Assembly: GCF_030499515.1 (NCBI RefSeq)
Contig: NZ_JASTWJ010000001.1
Location: forward strand, 1,860,001-1,924,000
Direction of reading: 5' to 3'
From: Streptomyces sp. DT2A-34
GTDB taxonomy: Bacteria; Actinomycetota; Actinomycetes; Streptomycetales; Streptomycetaceae
DNA length: 64,000 nt
Positions within the stretch are counted from its first letter, which is position 1, and each line of letters opens with the position of its first letter. This document shows, piece by piece, positions 1 through 8,597 of the stretch. The translations under genes were made by a program, and so were the position numbers. The notes under the pieces are model-generated. The model ran no database searches. It was not told the origin of the DNA and worked only from the letters and a program-made list of their open reading frames with translations.

Positions 1-192
1 GACGGCACGTCGACGTTCGCCGCGGACGCGACGTTCTACCGGACAGCCGGGCTCGCCGACTCCTCGTGGGCGTCGTTCCGCTCGTACAACAACCCGACGC
101 GCTACATCAGGCACGCCGACTTCGCCCTGCGCATCGACCCGATCTCCACGGCCACCGAGCGCCAGGACGCCACCTTCCAGGTCGGCTACTGA
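1..192 (+). CDS. C-terminal end of a secreted AbfB/CBM42-type arabinose-binding protein (5' end outside window)
   Basis: Only the last 63 codons are present, open from base 1 and ending with TGA at 190-192. The residues include the pattern SFRSYNNPTRYIRH followed by ADFALRIDPIS, typical of the alpha-L-arabinofuranosidase B (AbfB, CBM42) beta-trefoil, which binds arabinofuranose side chains of plant polysaccharides. The protein is probably an extracellular arabinoxylan-active hydrolase, but its catalytic domain lies upstream and cannot be seen. A perfect hairpin follows directly. Confidence 0.75.
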   Translation, partial: DGTSTFAADATFYRTAGLADSSWASFRSYNNPTRYIRHADFALRIDPISTATERQDATFQVGY

Positions 193-200
193 GCATCACA

Positions 201-234
201 GCGGGGTTGTGACGAGAGCTCGTCACAACCCCGC
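201..234. terminator. Perfect 16-bp inverted repeat, bidirectional terminator
   Basis: Arms 201-216 (GCGGGGTTGTGACGAG) and 219-234 are exact reverse complements with a 2-nt loop. The hairpin lies between two convergent genes, 8 bp after the AbfB-domain gene stop and 16 bp before the 3' end of the betaine-binding protein gene, so it can end both transcripts. There is no U-tract, as is common in Streptomyces. Confidence 0.85.
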
Positions 235-250
235 GTGAGCCTGCCGGAGG

Positions 251-1204
251 TCAGTCGAGACCGGCCGACTTCAGCCAGGCCTTGGCCACGTCCAGCGGGT
301 CCTTGTTCTCCAGCTGGACCTGGGAGTCCAGGTCCAGGAGCGTCTTGGTGTCCAGCTTGGCCGAGACGGCGTTGAGCGCCTCGACGCCCTCCTGGGAGAC
401 GCCGCTCTTGTAGACGAGCGGGGTCACGTTGGCGAAGCCGAAGAGGTTCTTCGGATCCTTGAGGACGACGAAGCCCTCCTTGGTGATCGTCGGGTCCGTG
501 GTGAAGATGTCCGCGGCCTGCACGGTGTTCTTCGTCAGCGCCGCCTGGGTCAGCGGGCCGCCCGCGTCCAGCGCCTTGAAGGACTTGAACTTCAGGCCGT
601 ACTCGGACTCCAGGCCCTTCAGGCCCTGCTGCCGGGTCTGGAACTCGGGCGAACCGCCGATCACCAGCTCCGGGGCGATGTCCTTGAGGTCCTCCAGGCT
701 GGACTCGGCGGTCAGCTTGTACTTCTTCGCCGTCTCGGCGTTGATGCTGACGGAGTCCTTGTCCTCGGCCGGCGAGGACTCCAGCAGCGTCAGCTTCGCG
801 TCCAGCTTGGCCTTCACCGCGGCGTTCACGGCGTCGGCCGACTTCTGCTCCGCCTTCGGGTCGAGGTAGGCGAGCAGCGAGCCGTTGTACTCGGGCAGGA
901 CCGTGACGGAGCCGTTCTTCAGCAGGCCGTAGGTCGTCTCGCGGCTGCCGATGTTGGGCTTGTAGGTGACCTTGATGCCCTTGGCCTTCAGGGCCTCGCC
1001 GTAGATGTCGGCGAGCAGGATGCTCTCGGCGAAGTTGTTCGAGCCGACGACCACGGTGTCGCCGCCGGCTCCGTCCTCGGCGAGCGGGTCGGACTTGTCG
1101 GAGGAGGAACATCCCGCCAGCAGCGCCGCCGTGGCGGCGAGCGCGACGGCGGCCGCGCCGGGATGGTTCCTGAGGGACCTGCTGCGTGGGGCGGTGAGAG
1201 TCAC
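251..1204 (-). CDS. Glycine betaine/choline ABC transporter substrate-binding lipoprotein (OpuC/ProX type)
   Basis: This is a periplasmic-type binding protein that captures a quaternary-amine osmoprotectant and delivers it to the membrane permeases. The N-terminus has basic residues, a hydrophobic stretch and the lipobox LLAGC, so it is a lipoprotein. The mature part begins a fold with NNFAESILLADIYGEAL, typical of the OpuAC/OpuBC family. I chose the GTG at 1204 because GGAACGGGA lies just upstream and it gives a normal signal peptide; an ATG at 1255 would add 17 residues. Permeases and the ATPase of the same transporter are on the same strand at 5896-8431, so this gene is separated from its partners by the conservon. 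Confidence 0.88.
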   Translation of the reverse strand: MTLTAPRSRSLRNHPGAAAVALAATAALLAGCSSSDKSDPLAEDGAGGDTVVVGSNNFAESILLADIYGEALKAKGIKVTYKPNIGSRETTYGLLKNGSVTVLPEYNGSLLAYLDPKAEQKSADAVNAAVKAKLDAKLTLLESSPAEDKDSVSINAETAKKYKLTAESSLEDLKDIAPELVIGGSPEFQTRQQGLKGLESEYGLKFKSFKALDAGGPLTQAALTKNTVQAADIFTTDPTITKEGFVVLKDPKNLFGFANVTPLVYKSGVSQEGVEALNAVSAKLDTKTLLDLDSQVQLENKDPLDVAKAWLKSAGLD

Positions 1205-1497
1205 GATTCCCGTTCCGGATTCAGGGGATTGTGGTGCGCAAAGAACGCTCTCCACTGATCCAATCCAGCCGCATCTTGGTCAGTCAAGAGCAGCCCGGTC
1301 ACGATTGGCCCCGGAAAACGGGTAGTTGTGGGCCGATGCGAGGGCGGGGCGGTTGAGGCACGGGGTGTTGTAACGGATTATTGATGTCCAGTTTCGGTCA
1401 TGACCAGCAAGAGACTGTAGTCTCCCCGAAATTGACCTGCTCAACACCGGTCACGTGAAGCCTTCGCGCGCCGTGTGACGCCACGAAGGAGGCACGT
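1205..1497. promoter_or_regulatory. Divergent intergenic region between binding-protein gene and conservon
   Basis: About 290 bp carry no convincing gene. The region is AT-richer than its surroundings near 1365-1395 (TAACGGATTATTGATG). A 10-bp palindrome GGTCATGACC lies at 1396-1405, about 100 bp upstream of the conservon start. Both divergent promoters must be here, but I cannot place the -10/-35 boxes securely. Confidence 0.45.
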
Positions 1498-3960
1498 ATG
1501 CGCGGGTTCGCCGCCCGCTGGCCGTTCCGGCGCAAACTCAACCTTCTCGTGGGCGTACCGCTGACCGTGGTCGCGGCTCTCCTCGCCTACCTCATCGCCG
1601 ACCAGACCGCGCAGTCGCGCAACACCGCGGACGCCGCCCGGCTGGTCCGGGAGAGCGTCGAGGTCGCGAGGCTCGTCGACCGGCTGGCCGCCGAGCACCA
1701 GCAGGCCGTGCTGCTCTCCGTACGGCACGAGGCCGCCGAGGGCAGCGCGCCCTCCCCCGCGGCCTACCGCACGACACAGTCCCTGGTGAACGCCCAGGTG
1801 CAGCGGGTGCGCGACGCTTTCGGGGACCAGTTGCCCGAGACCGAGGCGCAGGCCCTGAAGACGGTCGAGGGCCTGAGCAGCCTGCGTGACACCGTCGAGC
1901 AGGGGTATCTGGCCGCCGACAACATCGACCCCGCGTACACCCATGCCTCACAGGGCCTGATCGACGGCCTGGGGCTGGACCGCAACCCCGATCTCGCGAC
2001 GACCTTCACCGGCAACCTGCTCGACTCGCTGCTGCGCGCGGGCGCCGCGCACAGCGCCTTCGAGACCGGCGTCTTCTCCGCGTCGACCGGTGACTCCAAC
2101 GCGCTCATCGAGTTCATCGGTGCGATCGGCGCCTACGACGAGTACACCCACCAGGCCGAGCGCTTCGCCCGGTTCGCCACCGAGGAACAGGCCCGCACGC
2201 TCGACGGGATCAAGTACACCCAGGCGCAGACCACCATCAGCCGGCAGTACGCCGAGCTGCAGATCGACCCGGGCGCGGTGCAGGCCGAGTCGCCCGCCGA
2301 GGTCCGCGAGTCGCTCGCTCAGGCGCTCGACTCCTACGACGCCTACCGCGACCAGGCCAGGACCCGGCTGGCGATCACCACCTCGCTCATCGACCAGATC
2401 GCCGACCAGGCGGACAGCGCCTCCGAGACGGCGGCCTGGCGCGCGCTGTCGCTGCTGGGGCTCGCCCTGTTCGGCTTCGCCGTCTGGCTGGTCCTCACGA
2501 TGCTGGTGCGCCGCTCGGTGGTCCGCCCGGTGCAGGCCCTCACGGGTGCGGCGCGGCAGGTCGCCGAGGTCGCCGAGCGCGAGCTGGCCCGGGTGGCCGA
2601 CGACGACGCCGAGGACGACGGTCCACCGCGGCTGGGCGAGATGCCGGTCATGGCGCGCGACGAGATCGGCGAACTCGCCGAGGCGTTCAACCAGGTGCAG
2701 ACCACGGCGGTCGCGCTGCTGGAGCGGCAGGTGCTCAGCCGGCGCAACACGGCGGAGATGTTCGGCAACGTGGGCCGCAGAGTCAGCAACCTGACGTCAC
2801 GTCAGCTGTCGCTGATCGACGTGGTGGAGCGGGGCGAGACGGACCCCTCGCTCCTGGAGCGCCTCTACTCCATCGACCACATCGCGGTCCGGCTGCGCCG
2901 CAACGCCGACAGTCTGATGCTGCTGGCCGGCATCCGCGAGGCGGTCCTCGACACCGGGCCCCTCGCGCTCACCAACGTCGTACGCGCCTCCCTCGGCCAG
3001 ATCGAGGGCTACCAGCGGGTGGAACTGCGCGCGCGGACCGAGGTCGTGGTGGAGCCGGAGGTCATCGGCGACCTGACGCTGATGGTGGCCGAACTCCTGG
3101 AGAACGCGGTGTCGTTCTCGCCCGAGGGCCGCCCGGTCGAGGTGACCGTGGCGGACGGCGAGCACGGCAGCGCGGTGATCGTCGTCGCCGACCACGGCCT
3201 GGGCATGAGCCCCGAGCGCCTCGACGAGGAGAACGCCCGCCTCATCCGCCGCGAGCGACTGGACCTGGTACCGACCAAGGTCCTGGGCCTGTTCGTGGTC
3301 GGCACGCTGGCCCGCCGCTGGGAGATCTCGGTCGTCCTGTCGCGTACACCGGGTGGCGGCGTCACGGCCGAGGTGACGGTGCCGTCGTCGCTGCTGGTGA
3401 CCGGGAGCACGACGGGGACGACGGCCATGGCGGCCCTGGCCGCGGTTCCGGGCGGTACGAAGGCGGACGACGCCGACCCCGCCGGTGCGGTCGGCGCCCC
3501 GGCATCCGGCCCCGCGACGCCCTCGGCCCCCTCCGGGCCGCGGCCCTCGGCCGCCGTGCGGGGGGATGCCGTACGGCCGGACGACGGCGCGGACGGCGAC
3601 GGGCCGCGTCCTCTTCCCCGCCGGGTCTCCCAGCGGGGCGCCGCCCTGCGACCGGACGAGACACCGTCCGCCCCCGAGGCCCGCGCCGAGGAACCGGCCA
3701 CCCGCCCCCTGCGTCGCCGCGTCCGCGGCGCGACGCTGCCGACGACGGCCGCCTCCGCCCCGCAGGCGGCGCTGCGGCAGACCGTGCGTACCGTGGACCC
3801 CGAGGCCGTGCGGGCCGCGCTCGACGAGTTCGAGGCCGCCGTGGAACGCGCGCACCGCGAGAGCCGACGCGCCGGCAGCGGAGAACACTCCGCCCCGGCC
3901 ACCCACCCGACCCCCCGTACGCAAGACCAGAACGACCCCCCGGAAGGAGCGGAGCAGTGA
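1498..3960 (+). CDS. cvnA: Conservon sensor, histidine-kinase-like protein CvnA
   Basis: This 820-residue membrane protein is the sensor of a conservon, a signalling unit in which a kinase-like protein acts with roadblock, DUF742 and GTPase partners. A first membrane helix lies at about residues 13-30, a large extracytoplasmic region follows to about 315 (nitrate/sulfite-sensor-like), then a second helix (about 316-336), a HAMP region and an ATPase domain. The N box is at ELLENAVSFSPEG (about residue 531) and the G box at DHGLGMS (about 564). There is no ordinary H box; DHIAVRLRRN occupies that position. The tail after about residue 640 is Pro/Ala/Arg-rich and probably disordered. The ATG has AAGGAGG 5 nt upstream. 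It overlaps the next gene by four bases (GTGA). Confidence 0.92.
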   Translation: MRGFAARWPFRRKLNLLVGVPLTVVAALLAYLIADQTAQSRNTADAARLVRESVEVARLVDRLAAEHQQAVLLSVRHEAAEGSAPSPAAYRTTQSLVNAQVQRVRDAFGDQLPETEAQALKTVEGLSSLRDTVEQGYLAADNIDPAYTHASQGLIDGLGLDRNPDLATTFTGNLLDSLLRAGAAHSAFETGVFSASTGDSNALIEFIGAIGAYDEYTHQAERFARFATEEQARTLDGIKYTQAQTTISRQYAELQIDPGAVQAESPAEVRESLAQALDSYDAYRDQARTRLAITTSLIDQIADQADSASETAAWRALSLLGLALFGFAVWLVLTMLVRRSVVRPVQALTGAARQVAEVAERELARVADDDAEDDGPPRLGEMPVMARDEIGELAEAFNQVQTTAVALLERQVLSRRNTAEMFGNVGRRVSNLTSRQLSLIDVVERGETDPSLLERLYSIDHIAVRLRRNADSLMLLAGIREAVLDTGPLALTNVVRASLGQIEGYQRVELRARTEVVVEPEVIGDLTLMVAELLENAVSFSPEGRPVEVTVADGEHGSAVIVVADHGLGMSPERLDEENARLIRRERLDLVPTKVLGLFVVGTLARRWEISVVLSRTPGGGVTAEVTVPSSLLVTGSTTGTTAMAALAAVPGGTKADDADPAGAVGAPASGPATPSAPSGPRPSAAVRGDAVRPDDGADGDGPRPLPRRVSQRGAALRPDETPSAPEARAEEPATRPLRRRVRGATLPTTAASAPQAALRQTVRTVDPEAVRAALDEFEAAVERAHRESRRAGSGEHSAPATHPTPRTQDQNDPPEGAEQ

Positions 3961-4433
3961 GCACGTCGACAGGTGGCACCCCGGCGGGAGGCACCACACC
4001 GGCCGAACTGCAGGCCGCCGCAGCCGACTTCACCTGGCTGCTGAATCGCTTCGCGAAGGAGACGGCCGGCGTCGTGGACGCCATCGCCGTCTCGTCCGAC
4101 GGACTGCTCATCGCCGTCTCCGAACTGCGTGAGCACGCCGACTCCGAGCGGCTCGCCGCGATCGTCTCCGGCATCACCAGCCTGGCGACCGGCGCCTCCG
4201 GCAACTACGGCCTCGGCGGGCTCAACAAGGTCATCATCGACCTGGAGGGCGGCCACGTCCTGGTCTCCGTGATCGGCAGCGGCGCCGTGCTCGGCGTGGT
4301 CACCGACAAGGAGGCCAAGCTGGGCAACATCGCCTACGAGATGACCGTGTTCGCCAACCGCGCCGGGTCCGCCCTCAGCCCGCAGCTCGTGCTGGAGCTG
4401 AAGAACAGCGTCGGCGCCGCGTCGGCCCGCTGA
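3957..4433 (+). CDS. cvnB: Conservon roadblock/LC7 protein CvnB (MglB-like)
   Basis: This 158-residue roadblock/LC7-domain protein is related to MglB, which acts on Ras-like GTPases. It shows FTWLLNRFAKETAGVVDAIA followed by VSSDGLLIAVSE, the alternating helix/strand start of the fold. The GTG start overlaps the cvnA stop (GTGA at 3957-3960), with GGAGCGGAG upstream. It probably binds the CvnD GTPase and the CvnA cytoplasmic part at the membrane; this is inferred from family knowledge. Confidence 0.92.
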   Translation: MSTSTGGTPAGGTTPAELQAAAADFTWLLNRFAKETAGVVDAIAVSSDGLLIAVSELREHADSERLAAIVSGITSLATGASGNYGLGGLNKVIIDLEGGHVLVSVIGSGAVLGVVTDKEAKLGNIAYEMTVFANRAGSALSPQLVLELKNSVGAASAR

Positions 4434-4447
4434 GGACGGACAAGCCC

Positions 4448-4864
4448 ATGGCGGACGGCACCCCACCGCCGGACCCCGACGGCCCGGCCCCGGTCGGCCC
4501 CGCCCCCGCCGTACGGCCGTTCCTGGTCACCGCCGGCCGGGTGGCGGCCGACGCCGACGGCCGGTCGATGCCCGTCGAGACCCAGGTGGTCGCCACCACC
4601 GAGGGGCTCGACGCGCTCGACCGGCTCGCCTTCGAGCGGCACGACATCGTCGCCGTGTGCCGGCTGCCGCAGTCCATCGCGGAGATCGCGGCCCGGCTGC
4701 GGCTGCACCTCAACGTGGTGCGTGTCCTCGCCGAGGACCTGCGCGCCGCGGGGCAGTTGACGGTGCACGTGCCCGACCTGGGCGTCGTCCATGACGCATC
4801 CGTCCTGCGCAGGGTCATCGACGGCCTGCGCGCCATCCCCGACTCACGAGGGGTCACTCCGTGA
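4448..4864 (+). CDS. cvnC: Conservon DUF742 protein CvnC
   Basis: This 138-residue DUF742 protein begins with a Pro/Asp-rich stretch, then VRPFLVTAGR, the usual DUF742 start. A winged-helix-like part follows near residues 65-100 (IVAVCRLPQSIAEIAARLRL). It has no catalytic motif and is thought to be an adaptor in conservons. It begins 14 bp after cvnB and its stop overlaps the cvnD GTG by four bases. Confidence 0.9.
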   Translation: MADGTPPPDPDGPAPVGPAPAVRPFLVTAGRVAADADGRSMPVETQVVATTEGLDALDRLAFERHDIVAVCRLPQSIAEIAARLRLHLNVVRVLAEDLRAAGQLTVHVPDLGVVHDASVLRRVIDGLRAIPDSRGVTP

Positions 4865-5436
4865 CGACGACTGAACAGGCCGCCGTGCGACCGCCGCTGC
4901 CGGTCAAGATGGTGATCGCGGGCGGCTTCGGCGTGGGCAAGACGACGACCGTGGGCTCGATATCCGAGATCGAGCCGCTAACCACCGAGGCCGCCATCAC
5001 GGAGGTCGCGGCGGGCGTGGACGACCTCAGCCACACCCCGGGCAAGACCACGACCACCGTGGCCATGGACTTCGGCTGCATCACCATCGACCCCACCCTG
5101 AAGCTGTACCTGTTCGGCACGCCGGGCCAGGAGCGGTTCGGCTTCATGTGGGACGACATCGTCGAGGGCGCGGTCGGCGGGCTGGTCATCGTCGACACCC
5201 GCCGCCTCGACGACTGCTACGCCGCCGTCGACTACTTCGAGCACAAAGCCATCCCCTTCGCGGTCGCCGTCAACGCCTTCGACGGCAAGGTCGAGCACAC
5301 CCTGGACGAGGTCCGCTGGGCGCTCGACGTCACCGACGGCGTCCCGCTGGTCGTCTTCGACGCCCGCGAGCGCGGCTCGGTACGGGACGCCCTGCTGGTC
5401 GTACTGGAACTGGCGCTGGCGCGCACGCAGGGGTGA
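4861..5436 (+). CDS. cvnD: Conservon small GTPase CvnD (MglA/Ras-like)
   Basis: This 191-residue Ras-like GTP-binding protein has a P-loop GGFGVGKTTT at about residues 21-30, a switch/G3 motif GTPGQERF at about 86-93 and NAFD at the position of NKxD near 139. It would be switched between GDP and GTP forms under the influence of CvnB and CvnA. The GTG start lies in a GTGA overlap with cvnC. No cytochrome P450 gene follows, although some conservons end with one; here the next gene is RidA-like. Confidence 0.92.
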   Translation: MTTTEQAAVRPPLPVKMVIAGGFGVGKTTTVGSISEIEPLTTEAAITEVAAGVDDLSHTPGKTTTTVAMDFGCITIDPTLKLYLFGTPGQERFGFMWDDIVEGAVGGLVIVDTRRLDDCYAAVDYFEHKAIPFAVAVNAFDGKVEHTLDEVRWALDVTDGVPLVVFDARERGSVRDALLVVLELALARTQG

Positions 5437-5449
5437 CGGCGGACGCGGA

Positions 5450-5902
5450 ATGCCCGCGGGCGCACGGGCGTTGGCATCAGCCATGAGCCTCGACGAGCGC
5501 ACGATCACCAACCCGCCCGCCCTGCACGACCCGACCCCGTTCGGCTACAGCCACGCAGTCTCGGCGCCCGGCGAACCCGTCTTCATCGGCGGCCAGTACG
5601 CCTCCGACGCCTCCGGCGCGCCCGTACCCGGTGACTTCGCGGCCCAGGTGGACCTGGCCTTCGACCGGCTGCGCTCGGCCCTTGAGGGCGTCGGCCTCGG
5701 CTATGAACACGTGGTCCGCCTCGGCACGTTCATCGTCGACCACGACCCCGGCAAGCTGGAGACCCTCGGCAAGGCGCTGCACGCCCGCTTCGGCGACCGG
5801 CTCCCCGCCCAGACCCTGAGCGGGGTCGCCTCGCTCGCACTGCCGGGCATGCTCTTCGAGGTCGACGCGGTCGCCGTACGGCCGGCTCCGACGCGTCAGT
5901 GA
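5450..5902 (+). CDS. RidA/YjgF/UK114-family protein
   Basis: This protein of the RidA fold has 139-150 residues depending on start. Family members with the conserved Arg deaminate reactive enamine/imine intermediates. The C-terminal signature reads PAQTLSGVASLALPGMLFE, where active RidA proteins have PAR; the Arg is replaced by Gln, so this is more likely a Rid subgroup with another role. ATG codons at 5450 and 5483 are both possible; the second matches the usual family length better. It lies 13 bp after cvnD on the same strand and overlaps the convergent permease gene by 7 bp. Confidence 0.85.
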   Translation: MPAGARALASAMSLDERTITNPPALHDPTPFGYSHAVSAPGEPVFIGGQYASDASGAPVPGDFAAQVDLAFDRLRSALEGVGLGYEHVVRLGTFIVDHDPGKLETLGKALHARFGDRLPAQTLSGVASLALPGMLFEVDAVAVRPAPTRQ

Positions 5903-6564
5903 CGCCTGCGCACCCCCGGCGACACCGCGAGCCGGCCCAGTGCCCAGAACACCGCGAGCGTCGTCAGCGCCATGGCGGCGACCAGCGTGGCGCCGCCCAC
6001 CACCTTCTCGTAGTTCCGCTGGTAGAGGCCGTCGATGATGTAGCGGCCGAGGCCGCCGAAGCTGACGTACGCGGCGATGGTGGCCGTCGAGACGATCTGG
6101 ATGGCCGCCGAGCGCAGGCCGCTGAGGATCAACGGGAGGGCGACGGGCAGTTCGACCCGGAACAGGACCGCGGTCTCGGCCATGCCCATGCCGCGAGCGG
6201 CGTCGACCGGGGCGGGGTCGACGGAGCGCATCGCCTCGTAGGTGGTGACGAGGATGGGCGGGATGGCGAGCACGACCAGCGGGATCATGACGGGGGCCAT
6301 GCCCAGGCCCAGCAGGATGAACATCAGCACCATCAGGCCGAAGCTGGGCAGCGCACGGGCCGAGGTGGCGATGAGGGCGAGCGCGTTGCCGCCGCGCCCG
6401 GTGTGGCCCGTGAGCAGGCCGACCGGCAGGCCGACCGCGGCGGCGATGCCGAGCGCCATCAGCGTGTACTCGACGTGCTCGGCGAGCCGCGCCGGGATGC
6501 CGTCGTAACCCTGCCAGTGGGCGCTGTCGCTGAAGAAGGAGTTGATGAAGTTCAGTACGTTCAC
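5896..6564 (-). CDS. Betaine/choline ABC transporter permease (OpuCD/ProW type)
   Basis: This 222-residue inner-membrane permease has several hydrophobic segments and an EAA-type loop (VDAARGMGMAETAVLFRVEL, about residues 120-140) that contacts the ATPase. OpuC-type transporters use two similar permeases; this is the second. The GTG start at 6564 forms a GTGA overlap with the stop of the other permease, with GGAGG upstream. The 3' end overlaps the convergent RidA-like gene by 7 bp. In an undisturbed operon the next gene would be the binding protein, which instead lies 4.7 kb away at 251-1204. Confidence 0.9.
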   Translation of the reverse strand: MNVLNFINSFFSDSAHWQGYDGIPARLAEHVEYTLMALGIAAAVGLPVGLLTGHTGRGGNALALIATSARALPSFGLMVLMFILLGLGMAPVMIPLVVLAIPPILVTTYEAMRSVDPAPVDAARGMGMAETAVLFRVELPVALPLILSGLRSAAIQIVSTATIAAYVSFGGLGRYIIDGLYQRNYEKVVGGATLVAAMALTTLAVFWALGRLAVSPGVRRRH

Positions 6565-7247
6565 CGGACGGCCTCCTTCACGGCGAGCGGGCGCGGGTTC
6601 TTGCGGGTGGCGCGCGGCATCCAGGGCGTCAGCAGCACGCGGAGACCGATCAGGGCGGCGTCGACGAGCAGGGCGAGGACGGCCGTGCCCACGACGGAGA
6701 GCCAGATCAGGCGGGGCTGGTTGTAGATCAGGCCGCTGTTGAGCAGGTTGCCGAGGGCGCCCTCGTTGCCGATCAGCATGCCGACGCTGACGAGGGAGAT
6801 GCTCGACACCGACGCCACCCGCAGTCCGGCGAGGATCGCCGGCGCGGCGATGGGCAACTGCACCTGGAGATAGCGTCGTACGGGCCCGAAGCCCATGGCG
6901 GTGGCGGCGGCCAGCGTCTCCTGCGGCACCGACCGCACCCCGTCCACGATCGCCGGTACCAGCACCACCAGGCTGTAGACGGCCAACGGGATCATCACCG
7001 TGAACTCGCTCAGGCCGGTGTAGTTGATGAGGATGACGAAGAAGGCGAGCGAGGGGATCGCGTACAGCACGGTCGTCACCCACAGCACGGGCGCGTACAG
7101 CCAGCGCACCCGCACACACAACTGGGCGACGGGCAGAGCCACGAGCAGCCCGGCCAGCACCGGGATCAGCGCCTCGCGCAGGTGCAGGGCGACCAGTCCG
7201 AAATAGCTGTTCTGGAGGTCGCTGGGCAGGTCGAACAGTTCGCTCAT
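6561..7247 (-). CDS. Betaine/choline ABC transporter permease (OpuCB type)
   Basis: This 228-residue permease has about six hydrophobic segments and an EAA-like loop near AAATAMGFGPVRRYLQVQLP. It forms the membrane channel with the neighbouring permease. The ATG at 7247 overlaps the stop of the ATPase gene by four bases and its stop overlaps the next permease, so the three genes are translationally coupled. Confidence 0.9.
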   Translation of the reverse strand: MSELFDLPSDLQNSYFGLVALHLREALIPVLAGLLVALPVAQLCVRVRWLYAPVLWVTTVLYAIPSLAFFVILINYTGLSEFTVMIPLAVYSLVVLVPAIVDGVRSVPQETLAAATAMGFGPVRRYLQVQLPIAAPAILAGLRVASVSSISLVSVGMLIGNEGALGNLLNSGLIYNQPRLIWLSVVGTAVLALLVDAALIGLRVLLTPWMPRATRKNPRPLAVKEAVR

Positions 7248-8431
7248 GGCGCGACCTTCTGGACCTTGCCGTCGGCACCGGGCTCCGCGTCCGCACCGCT
7301 CTCCGCGTGCGTGCCGCGCTCCGCGTGCGCCCCCCGGATGGCCTCGCCGATGCTCTGCTGCGAGACGACCCCGGCGGCCCGGCCCTCGGCGTCCACGGCG
7401 ACGGCCCAGCCGGTCGGCGAGAGCACCGCACAGTCGAGGGCGGCCCGCAACGAGTCGGTGCCGGCCACGAACGGGCGGCCATGCGACAGCAGTTGCCCGG
7501 CCTCGATCTCCCCGGCGGTGAGCTCCTGCGGCTCGCTCCAGCCAAGGGGTTTGCCGTCCGGGTCGGTGACGAGGAGATAGGGGGTTTCGGCCGAGGAGGC
7601 GGCGGCGATCTGCTCGGCGGTGGCGTCGACGGCGACGATGGGTTCGGTCAGCAACTCCAGGCCCGCCGAGGGGAAGAAGGACAGCCGCCGGATGCCGCGG
7701 TCGGCGCCGAGGAAGTCCTCCACGAACGCGTCGGCGGGGTGGGACAGCAGCTCGGCGGGCGGGGCGAACTGGGCGAGATGGCCGCCGGTGCGCATCACGG
7801 CGACCATCGTGCCGAGCTTGACGGCCTCGTCGATGTCATGGGTGACGAAGACGATGGTCTTGCCCAACTCGTCCTGAATGCGGAGGAGTTCGTCCTGCAG
7901 GCCCTTGCGCACCACGGGGTCGACGGCCGAGAACGGCTCGTCCATCAACAGCACCGGCGGATCCGCGGCGAGCGCCCGCGCCACGCCGACGCGCTGCTGC
8001 TGGCCCCCGGAGAGCTGGTACGGGTACCGCTTGGCGAGCGCCCCGTGGAGCCCCACCCGCTCCATCAACTCCCGCGCCCGCGCCCGGGACTTCTCCTTGC
8101 CCCAGCCGAGCATGCGGGGCACGGTGGCGATGTTGTCGAGGATCGTGCGGTGCTGGAAGAGACCGGCGTTCTGGATGACGTAACCCATGGACCGGCGCAG
8201 CGTGTTGACCGGCTGCTGCTGGATGTCCTTGCCGTCGAGGAGGATGGTGCCCTCACTGGGCTCGACCATCCGGTTGATCATGCGCAGGGTGGTGGTCTTG
8301 CCGCACCCGGAGGGTCCGACGAGGACGGTGATCGAGCGGTCGGGTATCTCCAGAGAGAGCCGGTCGACCGCCACCGTGCCGTCCGGGTATCGCTTGGTGA
8401 CTGAATCCATCCGTATCAAAACGCCGAACAC
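7244..8431 (-). CDS. Betaine/choline ABC transporter ATP-binding protein with C-terminal CBS region (OpuCA/ProV type)
   Basis: This 395-residue ATPase energises betaine-type uptake. It has Walker A GPSGCGKTTT (about residues 39-48), signature LSGGQQQRVGVARAL, Walker B VLLMDEPF and the H-loop VTHDIDEA. The C-terminal third (about 270-370) resembles paired CBS domains, which in OpuA-type systems sense ionic strength. The start is uncertain: a GTG at 8431 lies directly next to GAAGG, and an ATG at 8410 (MDSVTKRYPDG) fits the domain start. It is the first gene of the minus-strand operon. Confidence 0.92.
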   Translation of the reverse strand: MFGVLIRMDSVTKRYPDGTVAVDRLSLEIPDRSITVLVGPSGCGKTTTLRMINRMVEPSEGTILLDGKDIQQQPVNTLRRSMGYVIQNAGLFQHRTILDNIATVPRMLGWGKEKSRARARELMERVGLHGALAKRYPYQLSGGQQQRVGVARALAADPPVLLMDEPFSAVDPVVRKGLQDELLRIQDELGKTIVFVTHDIDEAVKLGTMVAVMRTGGHLAQFAPPAELLSHPADAFVEDFLGADRGIRRLSFFPSAGLELLTEPIVAVDATAEQIAAASSAETPYLLVTDPDGKPLGWSEPQELTAGEIEAGQLLSHGRPFVAGTDSLRAALDCAVLSPTGWAVAVDAEGRAAGVVSQQSIGEAIRGAHAERGTHAESGADAEPGADGKVQKVAP

Positions 8432-8597
8432 CCTTCGGGTCTGGAACCGTCCGGCAGAGTCTAGACCTCTTGTGTTTCGGGTCTTCGCGGGCCGGTTCCT
8501 CGGTGCCGGTCAGCACTGTTCTGTGCGCACCCTGTGAGTCCGCTGATTCTCACCCTTCCCTCAGAGCGGCCTCAGGGATCCCCCAGAAGCGACCCTG

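Noticed and set aside
5896..7545. 549-codon minus-strand frame that would fuse a second protein to the OpuCD-type permease
   Set aside because: Residues before GTG 6564 are shadow sequence over the other permease and ATPase; the GTGA overlap with SD marks the true start.
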